Of a stretch of DNA of 64,000 nt, positions 1 through 12,531 are shown piece after piece. Under the pieces are notes generated by a model. That model was given only the letters and a program-made list of their open reading frames with translations, searched no databases and was not told the origin of the DNA. The translations under genes and the position numbers were made by a program. The stretch is from Lentinus brumalis (lineage: Eukaryota; Basidiomycota; Agaricomycetes; Polyporales; Polyporaceae): positions 186,001-250,000 of the forward strand of contig MARA01000011.1 in the NCBI GenBank assembly GCA_001792895.1, read 5' to 3'. Positions within the stretch are counted from its first letter, which is position 1. The number at the start of each line of letters is the position of its first letter.

Positions 1-1800
1 CTGCGGACCATAACACAGCGCCGTCTCAGTCTGCTGCTGCACTCTCCCCACATCTGTTTTCCATCTAACCCTCACATCCCTCACCACGGTCAGCCCCTCC
101 GGATACCCTCATCCTCGGCCATGACGGCCTGCCGTAGCAGGCTGACTAAGCACCTCTCTGCGGGATACACGCACTCGATCCGAGTTCGCTCACCGTGCTA
201 CCCGCTCGTCTGCATGCTTCAGCTACACCCCCACTATCCAGCTCTGCCCGCATCAGCAGGGTTCCGAGCCGTGACGGCCCTCTCTCACACACAACGGACA
301 CGAAGTAGCAGGGCGTATTAGAGCTGACTCCGATGCTGACGATGGTGCCGGGCGAGACACGTACTCGCAAGGTCAGCCGCGGAGACCTCGATCTCAGCTT
401 CTCAGCCACTCGCACATGCACCCGTCGCTCGTGCGGAGGTTTAGTCACACAGACGCAGCTTGGTAAGGTCCAGGGATCGTTCGAGGGCGGACCGCGGGCT
501 GAGATGGGTCGATGTACTGTCCGTGATCGTAACATGAGAATGAAAGTCTCACCTGCCTGAGGCTGCCGCGTTCAATACGGTGGCCATTGTGGACGCTGCT
601 GGTAGCGGTCTGTTGCGGTATGCGCGCGGCTCCGGGATGCCGCACCGGACTGCGATACATGTCATGGTCAGCACGCAACTCGAAAGAGGGGGTTAGCGTT
701 ACCGCGGGATGCTCCTAGAAGCGGTCGAAAACTCGGCACAAGCACGAGTCCCCGTGCCCGCTGTCGTGCACATCGTTATCAAGCTCGTGCTCGTCCTGGC
801 GACCCTGGTGCTCGTCGCACACGACATCTGCGACCCGGGACGGAGGACTCGACGAAAAAGAATCATCTATCCCTATCTTCGTGACCTGTGTTCCACACGA
901 GGACACGCTATCCATCTCCGCCCGCTTTCTCCCATCCTGTATACTCGCTGATTCAGATGAAGAGGAGTTGATGTGGGTCGAAGTGCAGGCTCCGGGTAGA
1001 AGTGAGCAACAGCTATAGCGAAGCGGAACCGCGAGAGAGGATTTTGGAGGTAACGCTGGCGCAGTAGAGTAGAGGGCCACAGGTGAAGAAGAAAGACGGG
1101 GACTAGAGGCAGAGGAAGGTCAAAGACAAACACACCTTCGCATTTTCTCTTTCTGCTCGCCTGTTTCGCTCGTCTGCATCATCCATTTACGATTGTGCTT
1201 GCCACGCCATCGCCGTCAGGAACTGTATTGCGCGAGTGGTATCACTGCACCCTGCGCATTGTGCCCGGGGTCGCCGACGACGAGGTTCACCGTTCTTGTT
1301 ACAGTTGCGGAGGAAGACGAGTCGGAGGGCGGCTGAAGCTGAAGCACGGGCGAGACCGGTCCTTCAGTATTCAATCGTCGGTCGTGTATCGGCTTTCCTG
1401 TCATGGGGAGAGGTTTATGCCACGTATTCTGAAGACACTATCTACCCGGCGTACCTTACCGGTGATCAATTGGCATTTGGCAAGGTTCGAGCAAACGGCT
1501 GCAACGCAGTGCGAAGCGGTGCAAATGACTGCAAGCCGCTGCAAACGTCAAACTCCGAGTCGTTCTCCCATACGACTTGTCGTATCGTGGGCTGCCTAGG
1601 GGAGACAAAGTCGTTCTATCTTGTCCTATAAACCTCGTCATACTACTCGTTGAATAAGTACATGCTATTCCTGCAATTTCCGTGTTTGTGGACAACCAGA
1701 TAAATCGGCCTAGTGGGCGCCCGAGATTAGCGGGCTTTGCTTGTCCGTAACTGTACGTGAACGCGACCATGATGCAATCGTATCTCCCATCTCTTCCACC
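1..1800. other. Intergenic, no gene supported
   Basis: I see no conserved protein, splice-consistent exon chain or RNA gene here. Open frames are short and unlike known families. The last few hundred bases should hold the promoter of the malic enzyme gene. Around 1485-1555 there is a loose clustering of GCTGCAA-like words, too irregular to call a repeat. Confidence 0.5.
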
Positions 1801-4325
1801 ATGTCCGACCACGACACTTCGAAGACCACCCACCGCGTCGCCGTTAGGGACAGGCAATCTTGACCAGCCCGCGATGGAACAAGGGGACTGCGTTCTCCCT
1901 CGAGGAGCGCACGGCTTTCGGACTCACGGGACGTCTGCCTTTCCGCGTTAATACGCTCGACGAGCAATGCGACAGGGCCTACGACCAGTTAGAGGCGAGG
2001 GAGCAGCCTATGCGGAAGAACACCTTCTTGCAGAGCCTGAAGGATCAGAACTGGGTCCTGTACTATGCGCTGCTACACAGACACTTGACGGAGCTGATCC
2101 CAATCATATACACGCCCACGGAGGTGAGCCGGCTGTCGCAATACCTCGTCCTTCATCTGCAGTGCTGCTCTGTCCTCGAAATCCATGCTATGCGATGTCC
2201 GCAGACTCGCGAGATAACGTTGCTACTTGAAATGACTGGCGCGGCAATGACGCATATGGGGAGCGAGGAGATGTGTCATCGCGTCGGCGGTCCATACCGA
2301 CTAACGATTTCTCTTCCAGGCAGATGCAATCGCAAATTACTCTCACCTCTTCCGCAGGAGTGAGGGCCTCTACATGACCTTCCCTACGCAGGACTCGATG
2401 GAGGAAGACTTCCTCGAGCAATCCAAAGGCAGACAGATAGACTTGATCGTCGTTTCGGATGCCGAGCAAATTCTCGGTATTGGTGATCAGGGTGTAGGGG
2501 TAAGCAGTTGTGTCTACGACTTCGCAACACGGGACTAACGACACAATCACTACAGGGCATTGGCGTGGGTGTCCCATGTCGGTCATGCTTGGAGTAATGA
2601 CTCATGGAGCGACCAGATTGCAACCGCCAAATCGGCCATATATACGTGAGTCACTGCACGATATGAGAGTTCACGGAGGAGCAAGCTGACCTTGTATAGC
2701 CTCATCGGAGGCGTGGATCCAGCCAACACTCTCAGCGTGACCCTTGATGTAGGGACGGATAATGAGGGCCTTCTCAATGATCGTCTATATGTGGTATGTC
2801 TTCCCATAGAAGCATCGCATCAGCCCTGATTGACTGTACACTCAGGGATGGCCCCACAAGCGCGTCCGCGGCCCGGAGTACGATGACTTTGTGGATAAGT
2901 ACGAGAAAGGCATCTTCACTTCAAGTTAGCAAACCTGACTCACTCCCATATCGATAGATTCGTCCAGCTGGTCCGCAAGTACCATCCGCACTGTCTCCTA
3001 CATTTCGAGGACTTTGGCGTCAGCAATGCAAAGCGGCTGCTTGACAAATATCGGGACAAGCACGCCGTGTTCAACGACGACGTGTACGTTCTTCCCCGCA
3101 AACCTTGCTGCCGGTGTGAACTATATTTGACTGTTCATAGACAAGGGACCGGGGCGGTTACGCTAGCCTGTGTCATGTCCGCAGTGGGCGTAACGAAATC
3201 CAGCCTTGCTGACCAGCGTTTCGTGATATATGGCGCAGGCTCAGCCGGGCTGGGTATAGCTCGTCAGCTGCGTGACGGCATCGTGACGCTCGACGGCGTG
3301 GACAAGGAGGAGGCCAACAAGAAGTTCTACCTCCTGGACAGGTATGGTCTTATCAAGGAGTCCCTGGGCCCGGAGAAGATTCGCGAGGGCCTGCAGGAGT
3401 TCGTGCGCCCCGACTCGGAGTGGGAGGGCGTCCCAGCGAACGACCGTGGCGAAATCGGGCTTCTAGAAGTCGTGAAGAAGGTCAAGCCCACAGTTCTCAT
3501 CGGTTGCTCGACACAGGCCGGCGCGTTCACGGAGCAGGTGGTGAAAGAGATGGCCAAGGGCACCGACCGACCGATCATCCTGCCACTGTCGAACCCGAGC
3601 AAGCTGCATGAGGTGACGCCACAGGACGCGAACGACTGGACTGGAGGGAAGGCGCTCCTCGCCACGGGAAGCCCCTTCCCGCCTTGCAAGCAGCCGAACG
3701 GCAAGGACTACGTGTACGTACCCCGTTCCCTCTCATTCCGTCATCTGCTGGCCCATGGGGGTGCGGTAATGACCTGTATGCGGGGAATACGAGAAGGCTG
3801 ACCCGTACCGCTCCGTCCTCAGCATCGCAGAATGCAACAGTGAGTCGCCCACTCCGGGGTTCCAGCGTGCTTCGTGATGACGGGCACTTACTGACGGACG
3901 CGCTTGCCTTCGCAATTGCACATGCACTCGCCACATGCTGCGCCCTGCCCGCGCACGCGACCTATCACCGACGCGCTGATGCGGCCGCCATACACGGGTC
4001 AGACGCGCTCATCTACCCTGGGCTCGGTCTCGGTGCCATGCTCTCTAAGGCGCGCTCGTTGACAGACACGATGATCATCGCCGGGACGCGGCGGCTCGCG
4101 TCGCTCGCGCCTGCGCTGAAGGACCCTGACGATGCGCTGCTCCCCGACTTCGAGGAGGCCCCGCGCGTCAACTACGAGGTTGCGGTCGCCGTCGTCGAGC
4201 AGGCCATCGAGGAGGGCAGTGCGGACGTCGACTGGAAGAAGGAGGAGGTCCGCGAGAAAGTCAAGGCGGCGCAGTGGAAGCCGGTGTATGGGACGTACGT
4301 CTACGATCCGGAAGGCGAGACTTAG
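1801..4325 (+). CDS. Malic enzyme (NAD(P)-dependent, oxaloacetate-decarboxylating)
   Basis: Oxidative decarboxylation of malate to pyruvate with reduction of NAD(P); the usual site is mitochondrial or cytosolic, and no clear targeting peptide is visible. Exons read 1801-2123, 2320-2499, 2556-2564, 2617-2645, 2700-2793, 2846-2898, 2958-3083, 3141-3713, 3823-3839, 4003-4325. Family motifs occur in order: [56 protein letters not shown], the nucleotide-binding [10 protein letters not shown], and PLSNPS. Length is about 575 residues, normal for the family. The first 20 codons are in a different frame from the rest: one base seems missing in the GGG near 1847, and adding one makes the total coding length a multiple of three. 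Exon 3 is a 9-nt micro-exon. Cofactor preference cannot be read from the sequence. Confidence 0.93.
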
Positions 4326-6704
4326 GCGAGAGACATGTCATTGTCAGTAGGGAAGGTGCGCCGGCGCTGTGCCAGGAGCGAGATGGACGGACTGACGGGT
4401 ATTTGCGTACGCACAGAAGGGCTCGGGGAAGGGAGAACATGGGCAGAAGCAGGCTGGTGAGCGTGTTCCATTCTGGTTGCTCGGAGGCGGGCTGTCCTCA
4501 TCTTCCAGGGTTCAATTCGCATATAGCAGATCGGATGTCGATTGTGCGCACAAGGGCAGACATACACGGATGTATTGGAGCACTACACTTTCCCACAACG
4601 GACAGAATATGCCAAGGAGAGCGTTTGCGTACGGCCCTCGCGGTTCCGTCGAGCGCGGCACGTTTGCGTTTTGCAGTGAAGCCTGAAGGAGGTGGCCAGG
4701 GAAGATCATGCGGCGGACGCCACAACGGCGCTGTGCGTGTCTCGACCATGCGCGCAGCATCGTCTCCCCGCGGTACGTTCGCAAAGATTCTCCTATCGCC
4801 CGAGGAGCTTGGAACATAGACCTCGCCACACGACAAGCCACAAGAACCTTCCATAGTGGAGGATAACAGCCTGCACGGATGCTTACAGGTTAGCACGTCA
4901 ATCGACTAGATTCGAGCCTAGGATCGCGACTGACCGACATGGCCGCGCCAAAAGGCATCTGCATCTGTCAGGCTGACTTTAGCCGGCATTAGGTTCCTAA
5001 ATACAGGTACCTCGCTCTACGGTGCATCATGCATCATGCATGACGGGGCGGTCGGGCGTCGAGCATGCGCAAGAGGCCGACAGCACGGCCGTGTATGGCA
5101 AGGTGCGTGCGGTCACGCCACACAATCCCGGAGCCGTCGACGGAGCCTGGCTGGGATGCGAGCTTTGCAATTGCGGACTGCTGGGAGCGCATCATGCACT
5201 GTGCGGTCAATAAACACGCGGTCCGTGCATGGGCTTGACAGCGCAGGAGGCAAGACACCGGTGCGTTCGCGCTCCCGACGCACGCGATGTGTCAGAGCAG
5301 GACGGGTCAGCGGGTTACGGCACACGTCGGAGTGTGGCGTGCGGCGTGCAGCCTGCGAGCGGCGACCCGGAGCGTGCGAGTGCGGGATGCGCGTGTCTCG
5401 GCAATGCGCTTTGGGGCGTTTGGCGGGCCCCGGCGGTCTGGCTTTCTTCGGAGGGGCAGCGGGTTGAGGTCCTTTACGGCGTACGCGCTGTGAGTCGTCC
5501 GCCCAAATCGAGCACAGAGCAGGAGGCGCGTCGGCGATGGCCGTCCTACCGCCGCAAGGCGCAGGCTTGCTTGGTTCTGCTTCCTGGAGGACGTCAGATT
5601 GAGTCATGCAGGAAGATGGCCGATGGCCTGCATACTCGGAATGGGGCAGCGGGCTGGGACGGGGCGATCGCTCATTCGCAGAAGACGGGCGGGAGTGCTG
5701 CGGCGGGCACGCCGTTCCATTGACGGCCTTGGGGTTTAATTTACGGATGCACACACATGCTGACGTGTTCGCAGACGCGACGGGCGTCGCGCGTCCTGCG
5801 GCGGGTGGCAGTGGGAGGCATCATGCTGTAAGGTGCGAGAATTGCAATAACGTGAAACGCAGGATGGATGAGTGGCCTGAACGTTCGTGCGCGGCGGTGC
5901 GCGTCCGGGTTGCCATCTGGTCGTGTTCAACACTTGCATTGACATTGAGCGGCGTCGGAACACGAGATCCGGGGCGCACGCAGGGCTGCGCGTCGGCGGG
6001 ACGGCGGTATCCAGTGCAAGACAATTGGGAGGGCCGACAGCGACGTGAACAAGTCAGGGGATCTGGATATGGACTCGGGTGATGAGCTTGTGATGCATCC
6101 TTGTTATGTGAGTCGCTCTGGCGTGTTCCATCTGTCTGCATCGATGGAGCCTGCGCATTGCCCACGGACGTCGGAAAACAGGCGTGGTTTTTGTGTGTGC
6201 ATCGGCTGCTTTGGCTGCTTTGATCGGATCTGGAGGAGTGCAGGGACACGGACCGATGCTTTTGCTTTTTGTTCTCCTGTTTGGGGCCGGCGGTGTGAGT
6301 GCGACTCACAAGACGTGCACGGGTGCCAGATGCGCATCATGACTCGCGATAGGGCTCGCAGTAGCAGTCCGAGGAGGACGTCGAGAGACAGCCACGGACA
6401 GCCAGCGAGTCCCGGAGGCAGAATTAGACTTTCGAGGAGAGCGCAAGAAGCCGGGAGATCGGTGACTCGGCGGGCCAGATATGGCAGGGCGAAGGCGGCG
6501 CACTGGGAGCGAGATCCGCGGCTCGATTGGCTGGAGACGCTGGGCGTCCTCGTCCTCTCCTCCTCCCATATAAAATCCCATGGCGCCCTCGTATATAACC
6601 TTCGCCTCTTCCTGCACGACTTTTACGACCCCGTCCCGCCCCCGCCCCCGCAGCTCCCGCCGTCCTCCGTAGTCCTCCTCGCCGTCTTCGAACGCTTGTC
6701 AATC
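4326..6704. other. Intergenic, GC-rich, no gene supported
   Basis: About 2.4 kb between malic enzyme and the F-box gene. Several open frames exist on both strands, but none shows a recognisable domain or a consistent chain of splice sites. The high GC content makes chance open frames likely. The last 150 bases hold two TATA-like words and a CT-rich stretch in front of the next gene. Confidence 0.45.
6592..6598 (+). promoter_or_regulatory. TATA box of the F-box gene
   Basis: TATATAA lies 107 bases before the ATG at 6705 and is followed by a CT-rich tract, the usual core-promoter arrangement in basidiomycetes. A second TATAAAA word lies about 22 bases further upstream. Confidence 0.5.
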
Positions 6705-8276
6705 ATGGGCTACCTTGGTTTCATCTTCGGGTCCTCTTCTCGGGTGAGTGCTCCTTCTCGCTCTGCTGTCCGTGGTCATGGTCGACGAGAGAAGAGGGGC
6801 TCAAGCGACGCGTCATGACTCCGTGTGTCCTCTTTCACATCTTATTCCCTTCTTTGTCCCCCACGTCACCCTGCACCAAGAGCTCATATCTACCCCCTTC
6901 ACAGACCACCACCCAGCATGTGGACGTCGACTTGACGACCCTTTACGCCCCCAAGAAACCCGTGGCTCGCCAACCCAGGCCACCCTCCGTGCCTATCCCC
7001 ATGGAGATTGTCATGTCCATTCTCGAGGCCGCGTTCGACACCCACGAGCCCGCGTCCTTCACCGGCCTCCTCAAGAACGCATCGCTCGTGTGCAAGGGCT
7101 GGTCCGCCACCGCCCAGAGGCTCCTCTTCCGTAACGTCACACTCACCACCCAGACCGCGTACATTGCTTTCCAGGATGCCGTGAACCGCGCGACCCCCCA
7201 CGGTCGCTTGCTCGGTGACACCGTTGTCCGGATGAAGGTTGTCCTCGACCAGAACCAGCCCTACCGCTTGTCCCACCGATCCTTCGCCCGCGCCGTCTCC
7301 CTCTGTCCCAACCTTTACGAACTCAGCGTTGCCTTGTACGGTGAGGGTGCGCCTGGCTTGGACATCGTCGGTGTCCCGGATGCGTCTCGTATGAAGCGGT
7401 CTGCCCCTTCCTTCGACGATCGCACGCTCGCCGTCCTCCGGGCTGGACCCCAGATCTCGGCGCTCCAGTTCAGCAACTGGTCGGATAACAGCGATTCCCT
7501 CCTTCAGCTACTCGATGTCTGGCCGTCGCTCACTTCTCTTGACATCAGCGGCACGACACCCCAGTTACCGAGCGACACCGTGGAGCCTTTCCCATGCGCA
7601 CTTCGAGAGCTTCGCACGAACCTCCAGGTCTCACCTTCCATCGAGTTTATGCGTTGGCTTCTGCATCACTCCACGGGTACGCTCCAGGTGCTCGACCTTG
7701 CCCGTGAGCCGACGCCCGAGATGCTCGAATACCTCGTTTCCGAGCACGGTCCTACGCTGGAGTCCTTGGGTCTTCCCGCATGTGGTACCCATGAGGGAGC
7801 TGCCGCAGTCCGGAAGTGTGCGGCGCTTCGGGAGCTCAAGATCGAGAGTGCCTGGGCGGCTCCGATGCTGTACAAGAACCTGCCTCGTGGTATCCAGCAT
7901 CTCGCGTTCGGCGTCGACGCGGACACACCCCTCCAGCCTGTGATCCAGGCTATCAGGAAGAGTGAGGATCTCCGCGTGGTGACAATGCAGGTCTGGCACG
8001 GCGGTCAGAGGCATCCTCTTCTGGCCAACGTTCGCATTGCATGCGCTATCAACGGTGTCGACCTTAGGCTGACGAACGACGTCCCGGCGTTTCGGGCGAT
8101 TACAGTCAGTGCCCTCGTTTTCTGTCTCCGGGCGTGTCGCTGACAACACATTGACCTGATCACAGCATGGTGACCCCGTACCCAGTGCCACGTATCCCCG
8201 CACACGGTCGCTCGACAACATCCTCTACATGGCCTCACGCGCTTCTTCTACGAATGCCCCAACGACCGACATCTAA
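6705..8276 (+). CDS. F-box-like protein
   Basis: Three exons: 6705-6743, 6905-8104, 8166-8276, giving about 449 residues. After a short first exon (MGYLGFIFGSSSR) and a basic/proline linker, residues around 50-100 read PIPMEIVMSILEAAFD then ASLVCKGWSATAQRLLFRNVTL, the pattern of the F-box-like N-termini common in agaricomycetes. The rest is leucine-rich and repetitive in feel (LYELSVAL, LTSLDISG, LQVLDLA, LRELKIES), consistent with a degenerate LRR substrate-binding domain. A role as substrate receptor of an SCF ubiquitin ligase is inferred from family; the substrate is unknown. TATA-like words lie about 110-135 bases upstream. The 160-nt first intron directly follows the short first exon. 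Confidence 0.75.
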
Positions 8277-11200
8277 GTTCATCTCATCTCAGAATATTGC
8301 TTATTTTTTCGTGCATGCACACGCTTAATTCACACATCCCCCACCACTGTACTCCGTGTTACCGAATCGGACAACCATCTCGCATGTGCTCTATTTGTAT
8401 CCATCCATCCCGACCCGCAACGCTCTCAGGTCTCGGCACTCCCTGACTCGAAAAAAATCACGACCAACTCATGACCTTCCCTTTCGCCCCCACTGCTATT
8501 GTTCTCTTCTTGTTTACACCTTAAGCTATTCTCTGCATATATCCCCGTTTGCTTTTTCTGGCAGGATATCTCGTCATCGCACATGTCTCGCGCCTCGGAT
8601 CGGGGCGCACGCCCCCCATGAAACCTACTATCGACATCGAACCACATAATAGAATCACTCGTCTCGCGCCTCGCGCCTCGCTCTCTCGTACACCGTCGCT
8701 CGTGTCCGCGCTCGCCGTCAAGACCGCAGTGCACGCGTCCCTGGCCCCGGATAACGGTTAACCGCTCCCCATAATCGACGACCGCCTTCCCCCGCGAGGC
8801 CCCTTACTCGGCATCGCGCATCCTCAAGGCCAGGCTCGAGGCCGACCGGTCGTCCCGATGTATCGAGCTCCCGCCTCGGGATTACGCTCTGTCCCTGGGC
8901 AATCACGCGCAACACGTACACAACACACGCACTTCCTCCTACTATTCATATGACCGCGCGTTGGCGCTGTAATCTTCACGGCGTTCGCTGTTGTTCTCAG
9001 ATGGGGACGGGGACGACGGGATGCTGTTCATCACGGGACTATCTGTTGGGGCTGCGCACCGTCGCCGTGTCGATGGTGCGAGTCGCGGGAGGGGTCGTCG
9101 GTGGGTGCCGGGGACGGGAACGGGTCGCGGCCAGGCACCTGGAGGAGGGTGGAGGAAGGGAGGTGGAAGGAAGGAAGAACTCCGGACTTGGCGGCGGTCG
9201 CAAGACGGATTTGGGGGATGCAGAAACGGAGCCGGAGGATGTAAGGGGAGGAGAGGTGGAAGGAGAATCACGGCCGCTCGTTCGTTCGTTCGTTCGCGGA
9301 GTCGTTCGTTACTATTGTAAGCCCAGCTGCTGCGTGCACATGCGCTGCGGGCGTGTTCGTCTTCGTAATAGTATCAGTGTTGCGCATTCCGTGCGCGGAT
9401 ACGGTGATTCACGACTTCCGACGCCGAGGGGGCTTCTCGAGTTCAGGCGGTTCGTACTTGTTCGGTGAGCCGTTGTGCTATGTCCTCGGGGGTGGGGCAG
9501 GACGCGCGCGGATTTGGTCAGACTGCCGGGAGGTGCGGCGAGCGCGTGGATCGCTCGTCGAAGGCACCAAACGAGGGCAACTCGGGAGGGCGCACCGCGC
9601 GGGTCCCTACGAGAAGACGCAGATTGTAAGCCCGATCCTGATAGGCCTGCGCAGTTCAATGGAGGCATTTGGGAAGGTCTGGATGCGTGTGCCTGACCAT
9701 GCTGGAATGTCGTGCTGCTGAGCGACGTGTTCGACGATAGAGGGGCATTCTGTTCGGCGAGCAGCTATCACCTTGCATGTTGTCTGCCGGAGGCCCGGGT
9801 CGTGGCTCTGGTGGCTGGCCTATGCTATTAGCACGTCCCAGGTATTTGGCGATATCGAGCGAGTAGTGTCAGTGAGGGCCTCTTTCAGGCCGCTTGGGGT
9901 GACCGGTTTAATTGAGCTCACGAGCATGGCATCCGACTCGGAGCTCTCAGGTGAGCGCTTCACTACCTTGGCTTCATACCACCACCATGATCCCAGCCCT
10001 GACATCACTGTTGCGTCTGGTACCGCACAGTACGTGATATAGTCGCTTATTTGAAAGCAATCTCTCATCGTTGCTATTGACATCGACACTTTGCTTCGAT
10101 ACACTGGATAAGATGCCGGTTAAGCTTACGGTGGCGTGTTCTTCTGTAGACATCGCCGGGTCCAGTCGACGCTCAGCCCCTGGGTGGTGTAGCGCGGGTT
10201 GGACGGCACCTTGCGCGGTTCTCTTGCTCGTTCTGCGGCGGCCGGTCACTTGAACTTGATGGGTGGCTGCCACAGGGACTACGTCCGTCGAACCGCCGCT
10301 CTCAATCAGCACTCGTTCGCACAGATCACTGTGCCGGTCAGCGGCTTTCGTTGGCAGCTCTTGTGGGCGATGCCAGCCTGGTGGATCGCAGCTCCCCGCA
10401 CACACAAGGACTGCACCGGACGTGTTGTACTTAGGTGGTTTCTGACGCAAACGCTGTATCGCCGCCGGCACAGCATCCGCCGTTTGCTTGCAACGTGCAA
10501 GGCCTTCTCCGGCGCCCCGTCGCTCTGCCTGCTACTACATGCTCGCCGGATAGCTGGGTACACAGATGATCACGTTGTATCTGCTGGAAGCATGGAAGCG
10601 ATGGAAGGCAGGCCGTGCGCAAGAGGGCAGCTCCCGCCTAATTGGTGCGTATTTCTGTGCCTTGCTCGAGGCCGGTCTCTCTGGAGAAGGAGAGCCGTGT
10701 TCTTCATCTGTCTGATACAGTTTCTTAGAGTGAAGCGCTATGAATGCGCCCTCCTCGTGTTTGTGCACTTCGCTGTCTGGTACTCTCGACGGCGTCGGTC
10801 AGGTGAGTGAGCGATTCAGTGAAGGTCGGCACTGTGATATGCCATGAGCCGGTATGTGGCTCAATGCCACACTTACCATGGCGCACAGCTCACATTTGGC
10901 GGTCTCCAAGGAGGACAGCCATTGTTTCCAGGATACTTGTGGGAGGTTGTAGCCAATAAGGCAAGGTAGGTGCGCAGTACGAGCATACATAATTCAGGTC
11001 TGAAAGGCTTCCTCCCTGCCGACCTCGCATGCAATATCCACCGTTCTGCGCCCAGCCCTGGGTACATTGTACGATTCTCCGCCTACATATATCGGGGTAC
11101 ATTCCGTCGGGATTCAAGATGAAGCGACGTCGTAGTGAGGGCGGTACCTTTTGGTGGCGCGTTACTGTGCTAATGAACTTGAACGCCGTTTTAGATTGAC

Positions 11201-11481
11201 ACCGCCGGTGACTTGATCATGTATCGGAACATTGTTACGTGATAGCGGACCAGGGAGAGCCTTCACTAGGATGCCTTTACGAGCTCCATGGTGACCATCG
11301 CTGACTGCGTTAGGATGCCGGGCATCCCGCCATTGCATCTTTGACGGCGTATCACTTCGTGGAATTGCTTCCGGCGCGTACTGCGTACACAATAACCCGC
11401 GCCGTTGAACACCAGTGGGATCCACCTTCATCCCACCTTCTACTTCCCTCCAGCCAGGTGCTGCCATTTATTTCCTTCACG
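8277..11481. other. Intergenic, no gene supported
   Basis: A 3.2-kb stretch. 9100-9260 is purine-rich (GGAGG/GGAAGG words) and 9279-9310 is a CGTT microsatellite. A frame of about 200 codons at 10199-10810 overlaps an equally long frame on the other strand; neither resembles a known protein or shows coding character, so I call neither. The last 300 bases hold the promoter of the 11482 gene. Confidence 0.45.
9279..9310. repeat. CGTT microsatellite
   Basis: Tandem CGTT units (CGTTCGTTCGTTCGTT), briefly interrupted, inside an otherwise gene-free segment. Confidence 0.7.
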
Positions 11482-12531
11482 ATGTTCTTTAAGGCTGTTA
11501 CCGCTTTTGCTTTTGCGTTCCTTGGCGTGCAGGCAGCACCTATGAAGCGGGATGATGCTTCCAGTGCCACCAGTGAGTTTGAACCCCGAGCTGTCATGCT
11601 TTCCGTCCGTGCTGACATTCTCCAGCCTCCGCCTCCCCCTCCGTCGTCTCAATCCCCCTTCCAGGATGTGAGTCCCTGACCCACCACCCGGTGGACCGGC
11701 CTGGCTGATAGCTGTCACAGTCGGCAACCTGAACGCGACGTACCTCCCTCAGCTGACATCGATCGGCTTCCCCATCAGTCAGTCGCCCTACTCTCCGCCC
11801 AACTCCCCGGCGATCTGAACACCTATGACGTCTCTGCCCTGTGACAGATCCGACGCAGACACCCGACTTGAACAGTGCACTGTCGTTTGTGCAGGCGAAC
11901 ACGCAGGCGGTCGGGTCGGTCCGTGAGTGCAGTCTTGCTCGGCTTCGCCGCTCGCCGGCAACCTACTGAATTGTGGCGGGCGACGTCGTTTGCACACTTA
12001 GTCGGTACGGCTACCGTGCGGGAACTCGAAGGTGCGCATCGAATGTATTGCTCGCGGGCTATTGAGATGCCGACCGACGCGTTCTGGGCCTAGCTGCCAT
12101 TGTCCTCGCGCAGGCGACCTCCGCGATCGGACCATCACAGAGCCAGTTCTCGGCTCGCATTGAAGGCGAGTCCCCTCTGCTGCCCAGAGATTGAGTCATA
12201 GGACGGTTCTCAAGTCGCTTTGTTGATGCAGTCCTGAACGCGACGCCCGTCGTCGAGGTTTCGAATATCGGCGGCGACGCAATCACCCTCGCAACAGGGA
12301 CGGCTGCCGGCGGCGTTATGACGACGATTGGGGGTGTCGTCTTCACAGCAGCTCCTGCGACCAAGTGAGTACAGCTATTACAAGTTACGCGTCTTACTCT
12401 GTCGTTGCTGGCTTCCTGACCTCGATGACGTCAGCAACGGCGCCATGCGTCGGGACATCCCGGCGTCACTGCTCGCAGGTGTCGGGGCTGTTTTGGGAAG
12501 CGTTGTAATGGGGGCGCTTGCAGTCTGGTGA
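11482..12531 (+). CDS. Small secreted, probably GPI-anchored protein built of micro-exons
   Basis: Not a family I recognise. The eight-exon model is 11482-11572, 11626-11667, 11721-11777, 11848-11922, 12002-12031, 12094-12165, 12232-12364, 12435-12531, giving 198 residues. The N-terminus is a clear signal peptide (MFFKAVTAFAFAFLGVQAAP) followed by MKRDD, a possible Kex2-type site. Two NAT glycosylation sequons are present. The C-terminus ends in a hydrophobic tail (LLAGVGAVLGSVVMGALAVW) after a small-residue stretch (TNNGA), as in GPI-anchored proteins. The first six introns are phase 1 and the last is phase 2. All five exons 2-6 are multiples of three (42, 57, 75, 30, 72 nt). Intron 6 uses a GC donor (GAAG/GCGAGT). 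The same plan recurs in the gene at 36169. Confidence 0.7.

Noticed and set aside
5000..6300. Several long overlapping open frames on both strands
   Set aside because: High GC content removes stop codons from all frames. No frame shows conserved motifs or splice structure.
10199..10810. Open frame of about 200 codons on the plus strand
   Set aside because: An equally long frame is open on the opposite strand (9974-10471). There is no domain, no splice continuation, and composition is unlike the real genes.
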